From assembly GCF_023343835.1 (NCBI RefSeq), contig NC_064443.1, positions 1,798,001 through 1,862,000 of the forward strand: 64,000 nt of DNA, read 5' to 3'. Shown here piece after piece: positions 60,308 through 64,000 of this stretch. A model generated the notes under the pieces. It was not told where the DNA came from and searched no databases. It worked only from the letters and a program-made list of their open reading frames with translations. Origin of the DNA: Lagopus muta (taxonomy: Eukaryota > Chordata > Aves > Galliformes > Phasianidae). Position 1 is the first letter of the stretch. Each line of letters starts with the position of its first letter. Both the position numbers and the translations under genes were made by a program.

Positions 60308-62290
60308 GCTGGGATGGGGCTGCCTCACCTGGAGAATGCTGGCTGTCCTAGCTAATTAGCCACCAATAGATGAAGATGTGTGTGCAGGAACGTTCTCCTT
60401 GCCTCACTGTTAAAAATCAAGCTGGAATAACTACGAATGAAACTCCAGATGAGGGTTAGTCATCTTCACTCTCCAAGAATTCTGTGAAGATGCATGTGGT
60501 TTTGTCTCAGGAGATCTTCGCTTTTTCCCCTGAAAGTTGGGATGCTTTTTTTATTGGCTTTGTAATGCCACTATGCATCCACTGCAACTGCCTGTGCAGC
60601 AGAAGCCCAAGGATGTTTGTAGGTCAGGCATGGCAGATGCTCATTAGGACTCACAGGTAGTACTTAATTCCAACAGCAGTGAAAGCAGTAGCAAGGTTAA
60701 TAAACAAATTATAAGCTACATTACTAAGCTGACAAATGCCACCCACTCATTACCTGTCTTAAACCACTCATTGCTAGCCAATCTTTGTGAGAACTGATCT
60801 TGCTTCTCAGTGTCCAGCTTGTTCACTTACTATCATTACATTACATGAAGTAATCAGCCCTTCTTTGTGAAGCAAGAGGAAGATGCTTTTCCTTGGGGTT
60901 GTTTCTGGGTGCTGAAATGTGGGTAGCTCTGGGCTGAGGACTCTGAAGTACACAAAAGCATGATGTGGCTGGGAGGTGAGGACTTCATATGAACAATGGG
61001 AGTGGGATGTGGGTGTCAGGATGGCACGTTGTCACTGGGGGGAAAGGGCTGTTCATCTCTGTGGTATTGAGGAACAATACCCAGGAAAAGAATGTTGGGA
61101 AGAGCCATGCTTTTTTTTTTTTCCTCTGGATGATTTCTAGGGCTTGGGAGCAAGCTGGGTTGCTGTATGATGACAGCTCACCCTGTGGCTGCTCCAAGCC
61201 CAAGGTGTTGCAGGAGGAAGTCCTGGTAGTGTTTCTGTGGAGACCTGCAGGTTTCTCCTGCAGAGAAAGGGGGGGGGGGGAACGGATTATCTGAGCTCTG
61301 CTATTTTCTTGCAGTAGCTTGAGTTTAGGAGTGCTGAGGATGCTCACCCTGAGAAGAGCAGTCTCAGTGCCTGGCTGCTGCCTCACCTGTTGGTCTGTAC
61401 CAAATATTATGACTGTGCTGTGCCTTGGGTACAGCTTTTCTCCTTCTTTGCTGGCACAGGCACCCTCACTGGGATGCTTTGTGTGTGGTGTAGCTGAAGC
61501 CTGCAAGCTGAGGAGTAAGGTAAGAGTAGATTGAGAAAACACTCCAGGATCCAGCCACCCATGGCAAGTCAGAATTCCTGTTATGCTCTTAGGATTTTGA
61601 GATATCACAAGTGTATCTCTAATGGATAAATAGTAAGCTGAAAGAAAGGAAATAAAGATTGAAAGGTGAAGAGCCAGCTTTACTGATGGAAAATTGACAT
61701 CAGTCAGCAGTGACAAGGGCCTGTCAAAGGCCAGAGTTGTTGAGTGGGTCTGATTGTGAAAAGAGGAGTAAAAGGCAGCTGAAATACACTGCTTACTAAT
61801 CAGAGCAGCAAGAAAACAAAAGCTACAGTGAATAACAGTAGTAAGTCCTTGTAATGCGGAGTGGTGGGGTTGTGGCATAGGATGCTGAAAAAAACAATCC
61901 AGGAGGGAGAGCTTAAGCCTGCTGCACTTCGACTTAGATTAGAACAGGATGATGTAACTTGGTGATAAGATCTCAGAAGCAAAATGAACTGAGCTATAGG
62001 AATAAGGTTTGGGTAGCAGCAAGAACCAAAACCATCAGTTAATTCACAAGAAAACAACTCACCCTGAGAACAAACTGTATAAATGGACTGTGCAAGTTTG
62101 TAGTGAACAAAAGTTAATGCAGGTTACAGGAAGACTGGAATAACTAATATAAAGAAAATCCACTGAGGGCTATGAATTACCAATACACAGTCCCTGGTTG
62201 AGAAAGTCCTGGAGCTTCAAATAGCCTGGTAAAAAGTTTGTTTTCTAACAGCCACTCTGTTACTCTATTCTTGCTTTCCTAGGTGCTACT
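60308..62290. other. Intergenic; one long antisense open frame, no recognised gene
   Basis: About 2 kb without a recognised gene. It contains an ATG-initiated frame of 297 codons on the - strand (60985-61878) with no known domain, a T run near 61.11 kb and a G12 run at 61269-61280. Confidence 0.45.
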
Positions 62291-62357
62291 ATTAGCTACT
62301 GTTGGAGACAGAGCAGGATGGAGCTTGATCCAGTTTAGTGGCTCTGATTCTTCTGCT
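62291..62357 (+). mobile_element. Probable old CR1-type 3' tail fragment
   Basis: A diverged stretch reading TAGCTACTGTTGGAGACAG, then GAGCTTGATCCAG, resembling the 3' end of older CR1 subfamilies shared by birds and reptiles. It is short and diverged, so the call is tentative. Confidence 0.45.
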
Positions 62358-62361
62358 CTTG

Positions 62362-62458
62362 TGAGCAACCTGATCTAGCTGTAGTTGTCCCTCTACATTG
62401 CATGGGAGTTGGACTAGATGACCTTCAAAAGTCCCTTCCAACTCAAAGCTATGATTCC
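62362..62458 (+). mobile_element. CR1 LINE 3' tail
   Basis: Typical CR1 3' terminal sequence on the + strand: GAGCAACCTGATCTAG, then GAGTTGGACTAGATGACCTT, then CCTTCCAACTC and a terminal CTATGATTCC. A severely 5'-truncated copy of about 100 bp. Confidence 0.9.
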
Positions 62459-64000
62459 AAGAAGATTCTGTCCTGGAATAAGCCATGCACAGTTCACTGT
62501 GGCTGCATGCTTGTGAGGAGGCCTTAAGGAGGTTGGAGCTTGTCCTCTCTTTCTGTTTGGAGAAGAAAGATGCCCAAGTACATGGCTGGAGGAGGAAAAC
62601 TCTTGAGGTTATTGTACATCTGTTTCAAAAGGACATTGAAACGCATGGGCAATGCACTGTAGGACAATCAAAGCAGGGAGAGGAGCTTTTACTCAACAAG
62701 CATCTTGAAGTTCTTGTTCCTCACCAGCTACTGAAATGAATAGCTTCCTTAGGTGATGGAAAGCCACTGTCCTGGTCACTAAACTGCCTCTTGTTTTTCT
62801 GAGTAATGCTGGGGCAAGTGTTCCAAGTGTTTCCTTTGTTTGACCCGTCATCTCTCATTGCTGTATTGTGCTTCTGCTTAATTTTTTTACATTGCTGTAT
62901 TCTCCTGCTGGAGAAGAAGGTGGCATGGAAGTAGCTAGGTGGGCCAGAGCAACTCGTCGTCTCTCCAAAGCCCCTGTGCTACTTTAACCTGTGCTACAGT
63001 GGGATGAGACACTGTGTGGGAGAGCAAGAGTAAGACGGTTTCCTAATGTTCCTGTTGATCAAATGGGCCTGCTGAGTCTCCTGATCTACTGTGGAGATAT
63101 GTCACAATGAGGACTCTCTCTTAATCCTCCTAATCCTTTGTTGGTGCTTCCTACCCACATGCACTAGTAATTTCCTATCAACAGGGAGTAACCTATGTGG
63201 AAGATAGGATCGGATTCCCAGGAACCAGGCTGTGGTAAGAGTGAAGGAAGAATGAGGAAACTGTCCTAATTTTAGGCTAATCTTACAAATACGCTGCTGG
63301 ATACAGATAATATACAGGAAAATGTTAGAGATCTTTAGCATTTGGTGAGGGAAAGATCATCTTTGCTAAGAGTAGCCTTAATTGTAACTTTAGATGTGCT
63401 GAGGCTGCTGTTTGATCTCAGCTTTGGCAGAGAGGAAGGGACAGATTTTGCTTTGTGTCTCTGGAGGAGTAGCCTGAAAAAGGACAGGACAAAGGGGCTT
63501 CAAAACCTTTATTTCATGTCACTCTTGTGCTGACTGAAACTATGGTGCACACATGGAGTGCTTTTTGATTTCTCAGCTTGGTTTTGGTTAAAATGCTACA
63601 TGAAGAGGAGAAAAAGGGCTGTGTGGTTGTTTTTTTTTTTTGTTTGTTTGTTTTTCTGAAGTAGACATGCTAACAGGATTTATTGTTTGGCATTTAATGT
63701 TGCAAGGACAATGCTGAAAATACAGAAGATGACAAGTCTTTTCTTCTTAGCATAAGTGGGTTGGCAGAGGTCTGGAGTTGTTCCTTTCTCCTGCATAAAC
63801 CTGGAACTGGAGCCTGTAGCAGTCAGGCTCTCAGCCTATCCTTCCTGCTTACTTTTCTTGTGGGCTGGGTGGAGTGTGCTGGAACTGTTTGTGGTGGGAA
63901 ATTCTCTGCAGACGGTTGCTTTTATAACCCTTTTTGGACAATCCATAAAAATTAGGGATTATCTTCTGTCTTACCTGAATCACAGCACCATACACAAAGC
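62459..64000. other. Intergenic, no gene recognised
   Basis: About 1.5 kb to the right edge. There is a T-rich/TTTG run near 63.63-63.65 kb. No exon of the next mammalian neighbour, RPL29, is visible. Confidence 0.5.

Noticed and set aside
1..64000. tRNA, rRNA and CRISPR-type structures
   Set aside because: No tRNA-like B-box in a foldable context, no rRNA similarity and no regularly spaced direct repeats were seen. CRISPR arrays are not expected in a vertebrate genome.

Overview
The window is vertebrate nuclear DNA from a bird, most likely chicken or a close galliform. It holds many CR1 LINE fragments with the avian 3' tail (ATTCTATGA-type), an avian ERVL-type LTR, compact GT-AG introns and a sharp CpG island. 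I recognise two protein-coding genes, both on the + strand and in the order known from human 3p21: the last coding exon of POC1A (2302-2400) and the complete three-exon DUSP7 gene (CDS 46315-51468, 382 codons). From general knowledge this synteny block is on chicken chromosome 12, but I could not check that.

Layout. 1-2301 is intron of POC1A with one antisense CR1 tail. 2302 to about 2580 is the POC1A terminal exon with its poly(A) signal. About 2.6-45.7 kb is a gene-poor interval. It contains CR1 copies at 9.76-10.63 (+), 16.45-16.77 (-), 17.00-17.36 (+), 27.42-28.69 (+), 36.48-37.78 (+, older) and 41.98-44.20 kb (-), a degraded retroviral protease fragment at 15.6-15.9 kb and scattered simple repeats. 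Two short exon-like open stretches with good splice-site contexts (21.1 and 29.1 kb) remain unexplained. 45.7-47.6 kb is the DUSP7 CpG island, promoter and first exon. Exon 2 is at 48491-48919 and exon 3 at 51161-51468, followed by a 3' UTR of about 2.1 kb. 53.6-64 kb is intergenic again, with an antisense ERVL-type LTR at 59.71-60.31 kb and two adjacent CR1 tails at 62.29-62.46 kb. RPL29, the next gene in mammals, is not reached.

How the genes work. POC1A is a WD40/coiled-coil centriole protein; only its last 32 residues are here. DUSP7 is a cytoplasmic MAP-kinase phosphatase acting mainly on ERK1/2. Its ERK-docking (KIM) residues, acidic linker and HCxxGxxR catalytic loop can all be read directly. 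The two genes have no evident functional link; they are syntenic neighbours.

I found no convincing new biological system. The best leads are the two orphan exon-like segments, a 297-codon ATG-initiated antisense frame at 60985-61878, a CR1 element whose reverse-transcriptase core appears deleted between its endonuclease and 3' end, leaky-scanning potential at the DUSP7 start, and two candidate conserved noncoding elements.
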